Shown: positions 16,718-26,511 of the stretch, one piece after another
Numbering within the stretch: the stretch's first letter is position 1
Layout of the letters: every line of letters begins with the position of its first letter
Assembly: GCA_025363655.1 (NCBI GenBank)
Contig: JANYDK010000103.1
Span: 1-64,000, forward strand
Direction: 5' to 3'
Length of the DNA stretch: 64,000 bases
Source of the DNA: Deltaproteobacteria bacterium
Lineage (GTDB): Bacteria; Myxococcota_A; Polyangia; Polyangiales; JADJMO01
The notes under the pieces: model-generated
The model's input: the letters and a program-made list of their open reading frames with translations, nothing else
Database searches by the model: none
Told to the model about the DNA's origin: nothing
Made by a program: the position numbers and the translations under genes

Positions 16718-17796
16718 GAGGCGCCTCCCGCGCGGACGCCGGCCGCGAGACCGAGCCGCTCACGACGATACGTGCCCTGCGCGATGCGCTCGCACCAAGG
16801 ACGATTGGCGAGGTACCACTCGACCGTCTTCTGGATGCCGACCGCGAACGAGGTGCGCGGACGCCAACCCAATTCACGCTCGATTTTCCCGGGATCGATG
16901 GCGTAGCGGCGATCGTGGCCGGGGCGATCTTTCACGAAGGTGACGAGCTCGCGGTGCCTCTTCGGCGTCGGCGCCAGCTCGTCGAGCAGCGCGCAGATGG
17001 TCTCGACGATGTCGATGTTGGTACGCTCTTCGTTGCCGCCGATGCAGTAGGTCTCACCGGGCACCCCACGAGCGGCGACGAGGGCGAGCGCCTCGGCGTG
17101 ATCGTCGACATAGAGCCAATCGCGGACGTTCTTGCCGTCGCCATAGACGGGCAACGGCTTGCCCTCGAGCGCGTTCAACGTCACGAGCGGGATCAATTTC
17201 TCGGGAAACTGGTGGGGCCCGTAGTTGTTCGAGCAGTTGGTGACGATGGTCGGGAGGCCGTACGTATGATGATAAGCGCGCGCGAGGTGATCGGCCGACG
17301 CCTTCGACGCCGAATACGGCGAGCGCGGATCGTAGCGCGTGCTTTCGGAGAAGAGCCCCTCGGCGCCGAGCGAGCCGAAGACCTCGTCGGTCGAGACGTG
17401 GACGAAGCGAAAGCGCTTGCGACGCTCGCCTTCGAGCGCGCCATGGAGCGTGCGCGCGGCGTCGAGCAGCTCGAAGGTTCCGACGACGTTGGTGCGGATG
17501 AACTCGCCAGGCCCGTCGATGGACCGATCGACGTGCGACTCGGCGGCGAGGTTGAGCACGACGTCGGGTTGATGCCGCGAAAACGACTCGCGCACGACCG
17601 CACGATCGCAGATGTCGCCGTGGACGAAGTGGTAGCGCGGGTTGCCGACGAAGGCGGCGAGGTTGTCGGGATTTCCCGCGTAGGTGAGCGCGTCGAGGAC
17701 GACGACGCGATGCCCTTCACCGGCCGCGAGGAGGTGACGCACGAGGTTGCCGCCGATGAACCCGGCGCCGCCGGTCACGAGGAAGGTGAGACCCAT
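16714..17796 (-). CDS. rfbB: dTDP-glucose 4,6-dehydratase
   Basis: 360 residues, typical length. It converts dTDP-glucose to dTDP-4-keto-6-deoxyglucose with bound NAD. The Rossmann motif TGGAGFIGG is at 8-16; the catalytic region STDEVFG carries the Thr-Asp-Glu set, and YSASKAS the Tyr/Lys pair. It is the first gene of a rfbB-rfbA-rfbC operon in which each junction is a 4-bp overlap. There is no rfbD (4-reductase) in the window, so the final sugar cannot be named. A TATACG element lies about 12 nt before the ATG in the divergent spacer. Confidence 0.95.
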   Translation of the reverse strand: MGLTFLVTGGAGFIGGNLVRHLLAAGEGHRVVVLDALTYAGNPDNLAAFVGNPRYHFVHGDICDRAVVRESFSRHQPDVVLNLAAESHVDRSIDGPGEFIRTNVVGTFELLDAARTLHGALEGERRKRFRFVHVSTDEVFGSLGAEGLFSESTRYDPRSPYSASKASADHLARAYHHTYGLPTIVTNCSNNYGPHQFPEKLIPLVTLNALEGKPLPVYGDGKNVRDWLYVDDHAEALALVAARGVPGETYCIGGNEERTNIDIVETICALLDELAPTPKRHRELVTFVKDRPGHDRRYAIDPGKIERELGWRPRTSFAVGIQKTVEWYLANRPWCERIAQGTYRRERLGLAAGVRAGGAS

Positions 17797-17852
17797 GGGG
17801 GGTGGGCGGCGTATAGCACGTGGCGGCGCTGTCCAAATACGCTCGGCTTCGC

Positions 17853-17858
17853 TACTCT
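17853..17858 (+). promoter_or_regulatory. -10-like box, leaderless-type start
   Basis: TACTCT ends 6 nt before the ATG at 17865; no Shine-Dalgarno sequence is present. Confidence 0.4.
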
Positions 17859-17864
17859 CGGCGC

Positions 17865-18230
17865 ATGACCTGGCGGGCGTGGGCGATGGCTGCGGCGCTC
17901 TCTGCGCTCGGCTCGCTCAGCGGGCTCGGGTTGCTCGGTACGGTCGGCTGTCGGCTGCAGAGCGAAGGTCTCGGGCCGGCGGTGGGTCCGTGCCTCGATG
18001 ACTGCGGGTCGGTCGACTCCAGCGTCGATGGCTCCGTCGACGGCGCCGACGTCGTGGTCGTCGATGCACCGGAAGAGAGCGCCCCGCCCGGCACCACCGT
18101 GCTCGGCACCTTCACCGGAGGCAACGCGTCCGGGAGCGGTGACGGCGTGACCCTGCATGGAAGCTTCCTCTGGAACGGCAACGTCCGTGGCAGCGCCGGC
18201 GGCATCACGCTCGAGGGCTCCTTACACTGA
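17865..18230 (+). CDS. Small lipoprotein
   Basis: 121 residues from ATG 17865; the frame is open 15 codons further, but the signal peptide ([15 protein letters not shown]...) begins here. Lipobox TVGC is followed by a Val/Asp/Ser linker with an [12 protein letters not shown] repeat. The last 50 residues are Gly-rich and beta-like ([18 protein letters not shown]...[13 protein letters not shown]), with two similar half-repeats. I do not recognise a family. Its stop codon lies in the 8-bp repeat that leads directly into the DUF58 gene, so it may be cotranscribed with the DUF58/BatA pair. Confidence 0.6.
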   Translation: MTWRAWAMAAALSALGSLSGLGLLGTVGCRLQSEGLGPAVGPCLDDCGSVDSSVDGSVDGADVVVVDAPEESAPPGTTVLGTFTGGNASGSGDGVTLHGSFLWNGNVRGSAGGITLEGSLH

Positions 18231-18258
18231 TGCGCTGATGCGCTGATGCACTGATGAT
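18227..18258. repeat. 8-bp tandem repeat of stop/start codons
   Basis: Four units of CTGATGCG (the last two imperfect: CTGATGCA, CTGATGAT) join the lipoprotein stop to the DUF58 start. Every unit holds TGATG, so stop and start codons recur in successive frames. Confidence 0.85.
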
Positions 18259-19237
18259 GAAGCTCTCCCCGATCAAGTCCGCCATCGACTGGGGCGATCT
18301 CGCGCCGCTCCAACTTCGCGCCAAGGTCGTCGCCGACGGCATCTTCGCCGGGTCGCACCGCTCTGCGCGTCGCGGCGCCGGCGTCGAGTTCGCCGGTCAT
18401 CGCGTCTACGTCCCTGGTGACGAGCTCCGCTTCATCGACGTACGTGCGTCGATGCGTCACGAGCGCATCGTCGTCCGTCACTTCGAAACCGAGACCGAAC
18501 GCGCGCTTCGCTTGGTCGTCGACGCCACGGCCTCGATGGGTTTTCGCGGCAAAGGCGCGCCCGGTTCGAAGCTCGCCTACGCGTCGCTCCTCGCCGCCGC
18601 GCTCGCCCGCGTCTCCATCGCGTCGGGCGATCCGGTCGGCCTCGACTTCGTCGGTGGCGGCGATCGGGCGCGTCGCATTCCGCCTTCCGCGCGCTCCGAG
18701 ACCTTCGAGCGCGTGGTCGCGGTGCTGGAAGAGCTGACGGCCGAAGGCGACGCCCGCGCCGTCCCGGGGCTCGTCGACGAGGGCCTCGGCATCGCCCTTC
18801 GTGGCGCCCGTCGCGGCTCGGCGATCGTCGTCTTGAGCGATCTCCTCGATCTCCCCGACGACGCCGCCGAATCGATCGCCGCGCTCGGCATGCGCGGAAG
18901 ACCACTCGCGGTCGTCGAAATCCTCGATCCGATCGAGGCGACGTTCCCCTTCGATGGACCGATTCGATTGCGCGCGCTCGAGAGCGGTCCGGGCGACGTC
19001 ACCGTGGTGCAGACCGACGGTCCCGGCGTGCGCGACGCCTACCTCGCCAAGCTCGAGGCTCGCGCGAGGCACTTTCGCGAGACGCTCGCCCGCCACGGCG
19101 GCGCGCTCGTGCGCTCGGTGACGACCGACGATCCGATCGCCGTGGTCCGCGACGTCTTGCGCGCGATCGCGAGGCCGGCGGAAGGCCAGGAGCTGGTGAG
19201 CGACGCGCGAACGTCGGTGCCGCCGAGGAAGGGATGA
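18254..19237 (+). CDS. DUF58 domain protein
   Basis: 327 residues. The DUF58 signature is visible in GIFAGSHRSARRGAGVEFAGHRVYVPGDELRFIDVRAS, followed by a vWA-like half with VDATASMGF (Asp-x-Thr-x-Ser type) and a later RGSAIVVLSDLLD. Family members are cytoplasmic or membrane-associated and usually sit beside a MoxR ATPase and BatA-like vWA proteins, acting in envelope stress or chaperone-like roles. Here a BatA-like gene follows after 4 bp, but no MoxR gene is present in the window. The start lies in an 8-bp repeat; a second ATG follows at once (18257). Confidence 0.85.
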   Translation: MMKLSPIKSAIDWGDLAPLQLRAKVVADGIFAGSHRSARRGAGVEFAGHRVYVPGDELRFIDVRASMRHERIVVRHFETETERALRLVVDATASMGFRGKGAPGSKLAYASLLAAALARVSIASGDPVGLDFVGGGDRARRIPPSARSETFERVVAVLEELTAEGDARAVPGLVDEGLGIALRGARRGSAIVVLSDLLDLPDDAAESIAALGMRGRPLAVVEILDPIEATFPFDGPIRLRALESGPGDVTVVQTDGPGVRDAYLAKLEARARHFRETLARHGGALVRSVTTDDPIAVVRDVLRAIARPAEGQELVSDARTSVPPRKG

Positions 19238-19241
19238 CGTC

Positions 19242-21417
19242 GTGAAATTCCTCTTCCCCCTCGCCCTCCTCATCGCGGTCGGCGTCGTCGGTCCGATCGT
19301 CGCGCACCTGCTTCGCCGGAGAAAACCCGAGGAACAGCCCTTTCCGCCGGCGCGCCTGGTGCCGACTGCGCCGCCGTTGGCGCGACGACGGGCGAACCTC
19401 GAAGATCGGCCGCTGCTTCTCCTTCGTGCACTCGCGGTCGCGCTCTTGGCGATGCTCGCGGCGTCGCCGCTGGTGCGTTGTTCGAGCCTCTCGCTCGATC
19501 GGCGAGGTGGCTCTTCGGTCGCGCTCGTGCTGGTGATCGACGACTCGATGTCGATGCGCGCGGCGCTTGCCGACGATGCGCGGCGCGATGGGGCGAAGAG
19601 TCGCTTCGACTTGGCGCTGGTGGCGGCGCAGGAAATCGCCGGGTCGCTGCGCAGCGGAGACGTCACCGCGATCGTGCTCGCGGGCTCGCCGGCGCGGGTG
19701 ATGCTCGCGCCGACGGGGGAGCCGAGCAACGTGCGTGCGGCGCTCGAGCTCTTGGCACGCGAAGGACCGAGCGATCGCGCGACCGATCTCGACGGCGCGG
19801 TGGCGCTCGCGGCGGCGTCCTTGCGCGATCTGCCGCACGTCGATCGACGCGTCGTCCTCCTCTCCGATCTCGCCGATGGAAATGCTTCCGGTACGCCGCT
19901 CGCGCCACCCGATCTCGAACGACTCGAGCTCGCAGCGCCGCTCGAAGCGTTGACCAAGCCGTCACCGACGGGCAACGCCGACTGCGCGCTCCTCGCCGCC
20001 AGCCCCGATGGGGAAGCGTCGCTCCGCGCGCGCGTGGTGTGCGCGCTCGGGGGTACTCCGGTCGGCAAGCGAGCGATCGAGGTGCGCCTCGTCGCCGCCG
20101 ACGATGCCGGCCGCACCGTCGTCGGAACAGCTGCTTTTCCGCAGGAAATCCCGCCCGCGCCGGCCACCTTCGACGTCGTCGTGCCGCTCGATCGGAGCAA
20201 GCTTCCTGGCGCGAGTGGTTCGAATGGCACGCTCGATCCGCAAGCGGGCAAGCCGACCCTGACGGCGCGCATCGTCGGAGCGATCGACGCCATCGCAGCC
20301 GACGACGAGGCTCCGGTGCTCGGAGTCGCGAGCACTCCGTTGGTCGGCGTCGTCGTCGGCGAAGGAGGCGCGCTCGACGAGGTGGTCGCGACCGGCGGAC
20401 CTCCGCTCCTCGAACGAGCGCTCGGGGCCCTCGGTCAGGGGAGCCCGGCGGAGAGCGCGATCGCCGTTCGGCCGCTCCCATCGATCCCCGATCGCGACCT
20501 CGATCTGGCGCCGTTCGCTGCCCTCGCGATCGACGATCCGCCTGGCCTCGGGCCGGAGTCGCGCGAGGCCCTTCGCTCGTGGATGGAGCAAGGTGGCGTG
20601 CTCCTTCTCGCGCTGGGTCCACGCGCGGCATCACCTCCGCTCGGACAGACGATGGGACCGATGCTCGAGCAGCTCCCCAAGTGGGATCGGCTCGATCTCG
20701 CCGGAAAGGCGCTCGGCGTCGATCCGAACCACGCCGGTCCGCTCGGTGCTTCGGTGGTCGCGCCGACCGATCTGGCGGCCAAGGGGCGCGCGCGCTTCGA
20801 TCCCGCCGACCTCGCGCACGTCGTCGTCACCAGCGCCTTCACCGACGGCGCGCCGCTCCTCGTCACGCGCGCGATCGGCCGCGGCGAAGTATGGATGACG
20901 ACGCTCCCCTTCGCGCCCGACGTCAGCGATCTCCCGCTCCGTCCCTCGTTCCTCGCGATGCTCGATGCCTTCCTCGATCGCGCCGAAGATCGCGGCGCGG
21001 GCGAACGGCTCGAGGCCGGCAAGCTCTGGCTCGCGGGGCCCGACGACCAACTCGAGGTGGCAGCGCTCGACCTGGCCGGCGTCGTCAAACCAGGACCGCC
21101 GCTCCCCGTCGAGCGCTCGAAGACGGGCATCCGCGTCGCGCCTCGCGAGATCGGCGCCTATCTGGTGACGACGACGCCGAAGGGTGGCGCTGCACGTCGT
21201 GAGGTCCGCGCCGTGAGCCCGGTCGCCCGTGAGGTCGATCTCGCCCCCCGCGCGCTCGTCGACACCATCGCATCCGGCGCGAAAACAGGCCTCCAACGCA
21301 CCACCAAGGAGCTCGCGCCGACGCTCGCCTGGCTCCTCTTCGCCCTCTTTGGCGGCGAGCTGGTCCTTCGCATCGTCCGCCTGCTGACGACGCCGAAAGA
21401 TCGCGACGAGGACGCGC

Positions 21418-21440
<23 letters not shown>
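19242..21440 (+). CDS. BatA-like membrane protein with vWA domain
   Basis: 732 residues from GTG 19242. It begins with the BatA/aerotolerance N-terminal module: membrane helix 1-24 (FLFPLALLIAVGVVGPIVAHLLRRRKP), a basic loop, then a second helix near 57-77. A vWA domain follows with the MIDAS motif DDSMS at 100-104 and later VVLLSDLAD. The middle is a long Ala/Asp/Arg-rich extracytoplasmic-type region, and a final helix (LAWLLFALFGGELVL) lies near the C-terminus. Membrane-anchored; its role is inferred from the family. It is paired with DUF58 4 bp upstream and ends overlapping the convergent kinase gene by 23 bp. Confidence 0.85.
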
Positions 21441-22758
<1,318 letters not shown>

Positions 22759-22798
22759 GAGGTCCCTCGTGGTGCGGCTCGGCGCACCTCTTCGGAGA

Positions 22799-23542
22799 TC
22801 ACTTCGACGGCGGCGGAGGTGACATCGACGCGGAGGGATCGGCGTAGAGGTATCGGCTGCAGCTCGGGCATTGCTCGAGGATGTCGCCTCGCATGATTCG
22901 CTGCGCCAGTTGCGGCGGAATGCTCATGTTGCACGCCCTGCATCGCCCCGCCTCCAACCGCGCCGCACCCGAGTTTCGCTTCGCGCGAACCTGATCGTAC
23001 TTGCGGAGGGTCGGAATGGGCAGATTCTTGGCGATGAGGTCGCGGGCGACGGCTTTCGTGCCGCGTTCGCCGCCCACTTCGGCGAGCTTCTGCGACACCG
23101 CCCCTTCGGTTTCGGCGATTTTCGCCGAGTGACCGGCCTCTTCCTCTTCGTGGTCGATGATCGCCTTCTTCAGCTCTTCGAGCTCGATGAGGCGGCGACC
23201 GACGGCGTCCTCGACGTCACGGAGGAGCTTGCGGGTCTCCTCGATTTCTCGCTGGACCGCGTTCGCTTCTTTCTCGTTGCGCGTGCGGTTCAACTTCTCG
23301 CGCGAGCGCTCGAGCTGCTGACCGAGGACGCGCCCCTCTTGGATGCGCGCGCCGCGATCGGCCTCGAGGATGTCGTACTGCGCCCGCTCGGCTTCGATCT
23401 TCTCTCGCACCTTGGCGAGGTCCTTCTTCAGGCCGTCGATCGATTCTTTCTCTTTGCCGAGCTCCAAATCGAGCTTGCGGATCTCCTCGTCGGCGACGAC
23501 GAGCTGCTTCAAGATCTCCATCTGCTCGCGAACTGTGGCCAA
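22799..23542 (-). CDS. Coiled-coil protein with C4 zinc ribbon (zf-RING_7/DUF164 family)
   Basis: 247 residues from TTG 23542, chosen because AAGGA lies 6 nt upstream and because an earlier GTG at 23575 would place the start inside the tRNA gene. Residues about 10-190 are a long heptad-rich coiled coil (EKESIDGLKKDLAKVREKIEAE...). The C-terminus has a zinc ribbon of CxxC...CxxC form (CRACNMSIP, then CPSCSRYLY). The family is widespread; members have been implicated in chaperone-like or nucleic-acid-linked roles, but the function here is not set. It is probably in one transcript with the kinase downstream. Confidence 0.85.
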   Translation of the reverse strand: MATVREQMEILKQLVVADEEIRKLDLELGKEKESIDGLKKDLAKVREKIEAERAQYDILEADRGARIQEGRVLGQQLERSREKLNRTRNEKEANAVQREIEETRKLLRDVEDAVGRRLIELEELKKAIIDHEEEEAGHSAKIAETEGAVSQKLAEVGGERGTKAVARDLIAKNLPIPTLRKYDQVRAKRNSGAARLEAGRCRACNMSIPPQLAQRIMRGDILEQCPSCSRYLYADPSASMSPPPPSK

Positions 23543-23566
23543 AGGGGTGTCCTTCTTGCTGCGCGG

Positions 23567-23640
23567 TGGGCCCACCTGGACTCGAACCAGGAACGGCCCG
23601 GTTATGAGCCGGGAACTCTGACCTCTTGAGCTATGGGCCC
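23567..23640 (-). tRNA. tRNA with anticodon CAU (Ile2 or elongator Met)
   Basis: The 74-nt cloverleaf folds fully: acceptor GGGCCCA/TGGGCCC, D stem GCTC/GAGT, anticodon stem CCCGG/CCGGG around loop CTCATAA, T stem CCTGG/CCAGG with TTCGAGT, discriminator A. The CCA end is not encoded (CC then G). CAU is read as Met, or as Ile (AUA codons) after lysidine modification. The acceptor C4-G69 and C5-G68 pairs match the TilS identity pairs of tRNA-Ile2, so I favour Ile2. The acceptor start does not show the initiator mismatch, so it is not tRNA-fMet. Confidence 0.93.
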
Positions 23641-23663
23641 GAAGCTCCTACGTCTTCCAGTCA

Positions 23664-23691
23664 ATCGTATCGAGAGCGTATCGAGAGCGTA
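23664..23691 (-). promoter_or_regulatory. Three phased -10-like boxes upstream of the tRNA
   Basis: Read on the minus strand, TACGCT, TACGCT and TACGAT occur exactly 11 bp apart, the last ending 23 nt before the tRNA 5' end. They are created by the 11-bp tandem repeat at 23666-23698 and are plausible tRNA promoter elements. Confidence 0.35.
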
Positions 23692-23698
23692 TCGAGAG
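23666..23698. repeat. 11-bp tandem repeat, three copies
   Basis: CGTATCGAGAG is repeated three times without change between the tRNA gene and the divergent hydrolase gene. Confidence 0.9.
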
Positions 23699-23774
23699 TT
23701 CGAGCCGGAACGCCGGCTCGGGCTCGGATCGCGCAATGTAGTCGGATCGGACGCCAAGGGGAAGCAGGACCGGC

Positions 23775-24680
23775 ATGTCGATGCAGATCGAGCGAGCGTT
23801 CTTCCTCACGACCGGAATGTTGGCCACGCCGCGGGCAGCGTTCGGCCTCCCTCCGCCGGCGGGAAGTGGCGCTTTTCGGCGTCTTTTCTCTCCGCTCGGG
23901 TTCGCGCTCACCCCGATTGCTTGCCTGGTGCTCGAGCACAAGGAGACGACGGAGGGTGAAGGCGGCGCGAAGGGCGCGGGGCCGGTCACGCTCGTCGACA
24001 CCGGCTGGAGCGCCGCGCAGTGTCGTGATCCGCGTCGCGAGCTCGGGCTCGTGCAGGCGCTCTTCCTCGGCGTTCGCGCGAAGCCGGGAGACGATCTGCG
24101 CACGCAGCTCCTCGCCCACGGCATCGCTCCCGAGCGCGTGCGCACCATCGTCGCGACGCATCTCCACGTCGATCACGTCGGCGGGCTCGCCGATTTTCCC
24201 GACGCCGAGGTGGTCACCACCGACGACGAGCTGACGAGCGCCAAGGCTCGGGGACAGCGCGCCGGCTTCGACGTCAAGGCGCTGGCCCGCGTCGGACGCT
24301 TTCGTATGGCCCCTTGGCGAGAGGCGCCGCACCTCGGTTTCAGGCGCAGTACGCCGCTCTTCGGTGACGATGGCGATGACGGCGATGTGATGCTGCTCGA
24401 CGCGCGCGGGCACACTGCGGGGACCCTCGGCGTGGCGGTGAAGACGTCCGAGGGCACGCTGGTCCACGTCGGCGACGCTGCCTACACGCTCGCCGAAGCG
24501 GTCCGCGGTCGCCCTTCACTGCTCGCCCGTCGCACGACGATCGACCCTGAAAACCAGGCCCGCGCCTATCGCGCAATCGCGGACCTGACGCGCGCTCCGA
24601 ACACCACCGTCGTCACCTCGCATGATCCGTCGTCGTGGTCGGTCGTCGAGTCGAAGACCTTTCGCGGTCAGCCCGCGTAG
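23775..24680 (+). CDS. Metallo-beta-lactamase-fold hydrolase (lactonase-like)
   Basis: 301 residues; GCAGGA precedes the ATG. The zinc motif THLHVDHVGG is at 128-137 (His129, His131, Asp133, His134). Later ligand candidates are the His of ARGHTAGTLGV, the Asp of VHVGDAAY and the His of TSHDPSSW. The overall pattern, including DTGWS near 75-79, fits the AHL-lactonase/glyoxalase II branch of the superfamily. The substrate is not identifiable from sequence. No signal peptide, so it should be cytoplasmic. It is divergent from the tRNA and ends 13 bp from the convergent sensor gene. Confidence 0.85.
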   Translation: MSMQIERAFFLTTGMLATPRAAFGLPPPAGSGAFRRLFSPLGFALTPIACLVLEHKETTEGEGGAKGAGPVTLVDTGWSAAQCRDPRRELGLVQALFLGVRAKPGDDLRTQLLAHGIAPERVRTIVATHLHVDHVGGLADFPDAEVVTTDDELTSAKARGQRAGFDVKALARVGRFRMAPWREAPHLGFRRSTPLFGDDGDDGDVMLLDARGHTAGTLGVAVKTSEGTLVHVGDAAYTLAEAVRGRPSLLARRTTIDPENQARAYRAIADLTRAPNTTVVTSHDPSSWSVVESKTFRGQPA

Positions 24681-24693
24681 AACGCTTCCCGAC

Positions 24694-26496
24694 TCAGCCC
24701 TCTTTGATCGGCGTCGCCTTGAGCGCGGCCTTGCCGTCCTTCTCGTAGACGGTGAAGCGGACGCGCTTGCAGTTGTACTGCTTCACCAGCTGCTCTTTGT
24801 TCTTGCGCAGCTGACCCTGGAATTTCTCGAACGAGAGGCCGGTGGTGGCCTCGCCGCACTTCTTCCGCATCTCGACGAACTCGTCGAAGGTCTTGCGCCA
24901 GGCGATGAGCTCGTCGGCGTTGTCGATCATCTGCTGCTCGCCGGTGGTCGCGGCGCGCATCAGCTCTTCGGGAATGCGTGCGACCTGCGTCGCCTCGTCG
25001 TCCTCGTCGTTCGCCTGCGCGAGGGCCTGCGGAGACTGCGGCACCGGAGCCGCGGGAGCTGCAGGTGCTTGCGGTCTCTGGACCGGCGCTTGCGGCGGCG
25101 TGGCCGGCTTCGGCGTCGACGCGGGTGCCCCGAGACCGGCCGGGGGCAGGTTGGGGAAGAGATCGTTGCCCGCGCCGCCTGGCTTCGACGTCGGAGCGCC
25201 CGGTGCCTGAGGCGCGTTGCCATCGAAGTTGAAGGAGAACGCCGACATCTGCGGAGCGGCCGGCACTGGGCCGAGGATCTGCTCGAGATCGGCTGCTTTT
25301 CGCGACGCGCCGCCGCCTTTGGAGATGACGCGCTCGGTGGCTTCGTTCACGTCCTGCGCGATCTTGCGATAGTCGCCGGAGAGCTTGGCGAGCGGCAGCG
25401 TGTCCTGCTCGCCCTTGGCGTACTTCTTCGCCTCGCGGCTCAGCGCCGAGAGCGGCCGACTGTGCTCGAAGAGCGTGAAGAGGATGCCGAGGAGCAGCGC
25501 CCCGAGCCCGACGCCGGCGACGAGCGGGATCGGCACCGCCTTCTTGTCGTCTTCGTTGGCGCCTTGGAGGAGCGCGCCCGGATCGGCGATGGTCGTGACC
25601 TTGCGAACGACGGCATAGCCGGCGCCGAGATCCCACGCCCCGCCGACGATGCGCGAGTAGATGGTGCTGCGATCTTTCTCGGTCTTGAGCGAGCTGGCGC
25701 CGTTGTCGCTGTTGTAGAACTTGTCGCCCTCGAGCTGCTTCGGATCGATGGTGAAGCCGTCGAAGCTGACGCCCGTCTTCTCGGGCGCCTCGCGACCGAC
25801 GACGATCGCCGCGTTGCCGTCGGGCGGAATGACGTAGAACGCGACCGGCGAGCCTGTCTTCTCGGAGACGAGCTTGGCGTAGGTGTCGTCGACGCGACGG
25901 AGCGCGAGGACCGCGCCGATCGGCGGGGCGTCGGCTTGCTTCACCACCGGGCGGACGACGACGCGATAGACGCCTTCGCGATCGAGCACCCAGGTGTCGT
26001 CGCGGAGCCACCCGTGGAGCGCGTCGACGACGGCGGGATGACCCCCCATCTCGAAGGTCTCGTCCTTGACCAGGTTCTGGCGGTCGAAATTCACCGACGC
26101 GGCGACGCGGCCGTGGGCATCGACGGCGAAGAGCATGACCGGGTTCTGGCCGCCTTTGCCTTCGTCGCGCGCGAGGGTGGCGACGCGGAGGGCGAGCTCG
26201 TTGAGCCTCTTTTTCAGGGCTTCGCGCACGCCAGCGTCGATCTTCTCTTGGCCGTTGGCCTTGACGAGCCCGTCTTGCACCGCGCTGTCGACGCTGACGA
26301 TGGCGAGCGCGTCGAGCCGACGGCGCGCGTCGAGCTGGAGGAACCAATCGACCACGTCGCGATCGTGGCTCACGATCTCGTAGGTGTCGGTCGCGCGAAG
26401 GCGATTGTGCTCGTGGATGGAGATGTAGAGCAGGCCGATCGAAGCCGCGAGCGCGACCGCGAGGATCGCGTACCAGAAGCGGGAGAGGAGCATCAT
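24694..26496 (-). CDS. Membrane sensor protein (Cache-like/HAMP-like, MXAN_5187-type C-terminus)
   Basis: 600 residues. Membrane helix near 7-28, an extracytoplasmic region of about 280 residues with Cache-like strands (PVMLFAVDAHGRVAASVNFD, GVYRVVVRPVVKQADAPPIGAVLALRRVD), a second helix near 318-338, then a HAMP-like stretch (SALSREAKKYAKGE). A 90-residue Pro/Ala/Gln linker joins it to a basic C-terminal domain (AWRKTFDEFVEMRKKCGEATTG...). That C-terminus matches what I recall of the MXAN_5187 family of myxobacteria; this is unverified. No kinase or methyl-accepting region is present, so it must signal through a partner. It follows the cupredoxin-like gene by 15 bp. Confidence 0.7.
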   Translation of the reverse strand: MMLLSRFWYAILAVALAASIGLLYISIHEHNRLRATDTYEIVSHDRDVVDWFLQLDARRRLDALAIVSVDSAVQDGLVKANGQEKIDAGVREALKKRLNELALRVATLARDEGKGGQNPVMLFAVDAHGRVAASVNFDRQNLVKDETFEMGGHPAVVDALHGWLRDDTWVLDREGVYRVVVRPVVKQADAPPIGAVLALRRVDDTYAKLVSEKTGSPVAFYVIPPDGNAAIVVGREAPEKTGVSFDGFTIDPKQLEGDKFYNSDNGASSLKTEKDRSTIYSRIVGGAWDLGAGYAVVRKVTTIADPGALLQGANEDDKKAVPIPLVAGVGLGALLLGILFTLFEHSRPLSALSREAKKYAKGEQDTLPLAKLSGDYRKIAQDVNEATERVISKGGGASRKAADLEQILGPVPAAPQMSAFSFNFDGNAPQAPGAPTSKPGGAGNDLFPNLPPAGLGAPASTPKPATPPQAPVQRPQAPAAPAAPVPQSPQALAQANDEDDEATQVARIPEELMRAATTGEQQMIDNADELIAWRKTFDEFVEMRKKCGEATTGLSFEKFQGQLRKNKEQLVKQYNCKRVRFTVYEKDGKAALKATPIKEG

Positions 26497-26511
26497 CGGG
26501 CGGGTTCTCGC

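Noticed and set aside
17852-20335. Minus-strand open frame of 827 codons
   Set aside because: Antisense to the lipoprotein/DUF58/BatA genes, which have domain motifs.
23567-23640. tRNA-fMet
   Set aside because: The acceptor ends pair fully at position 1-72 and lack the initiator's features; elongator Met or Ile2 fits instead.
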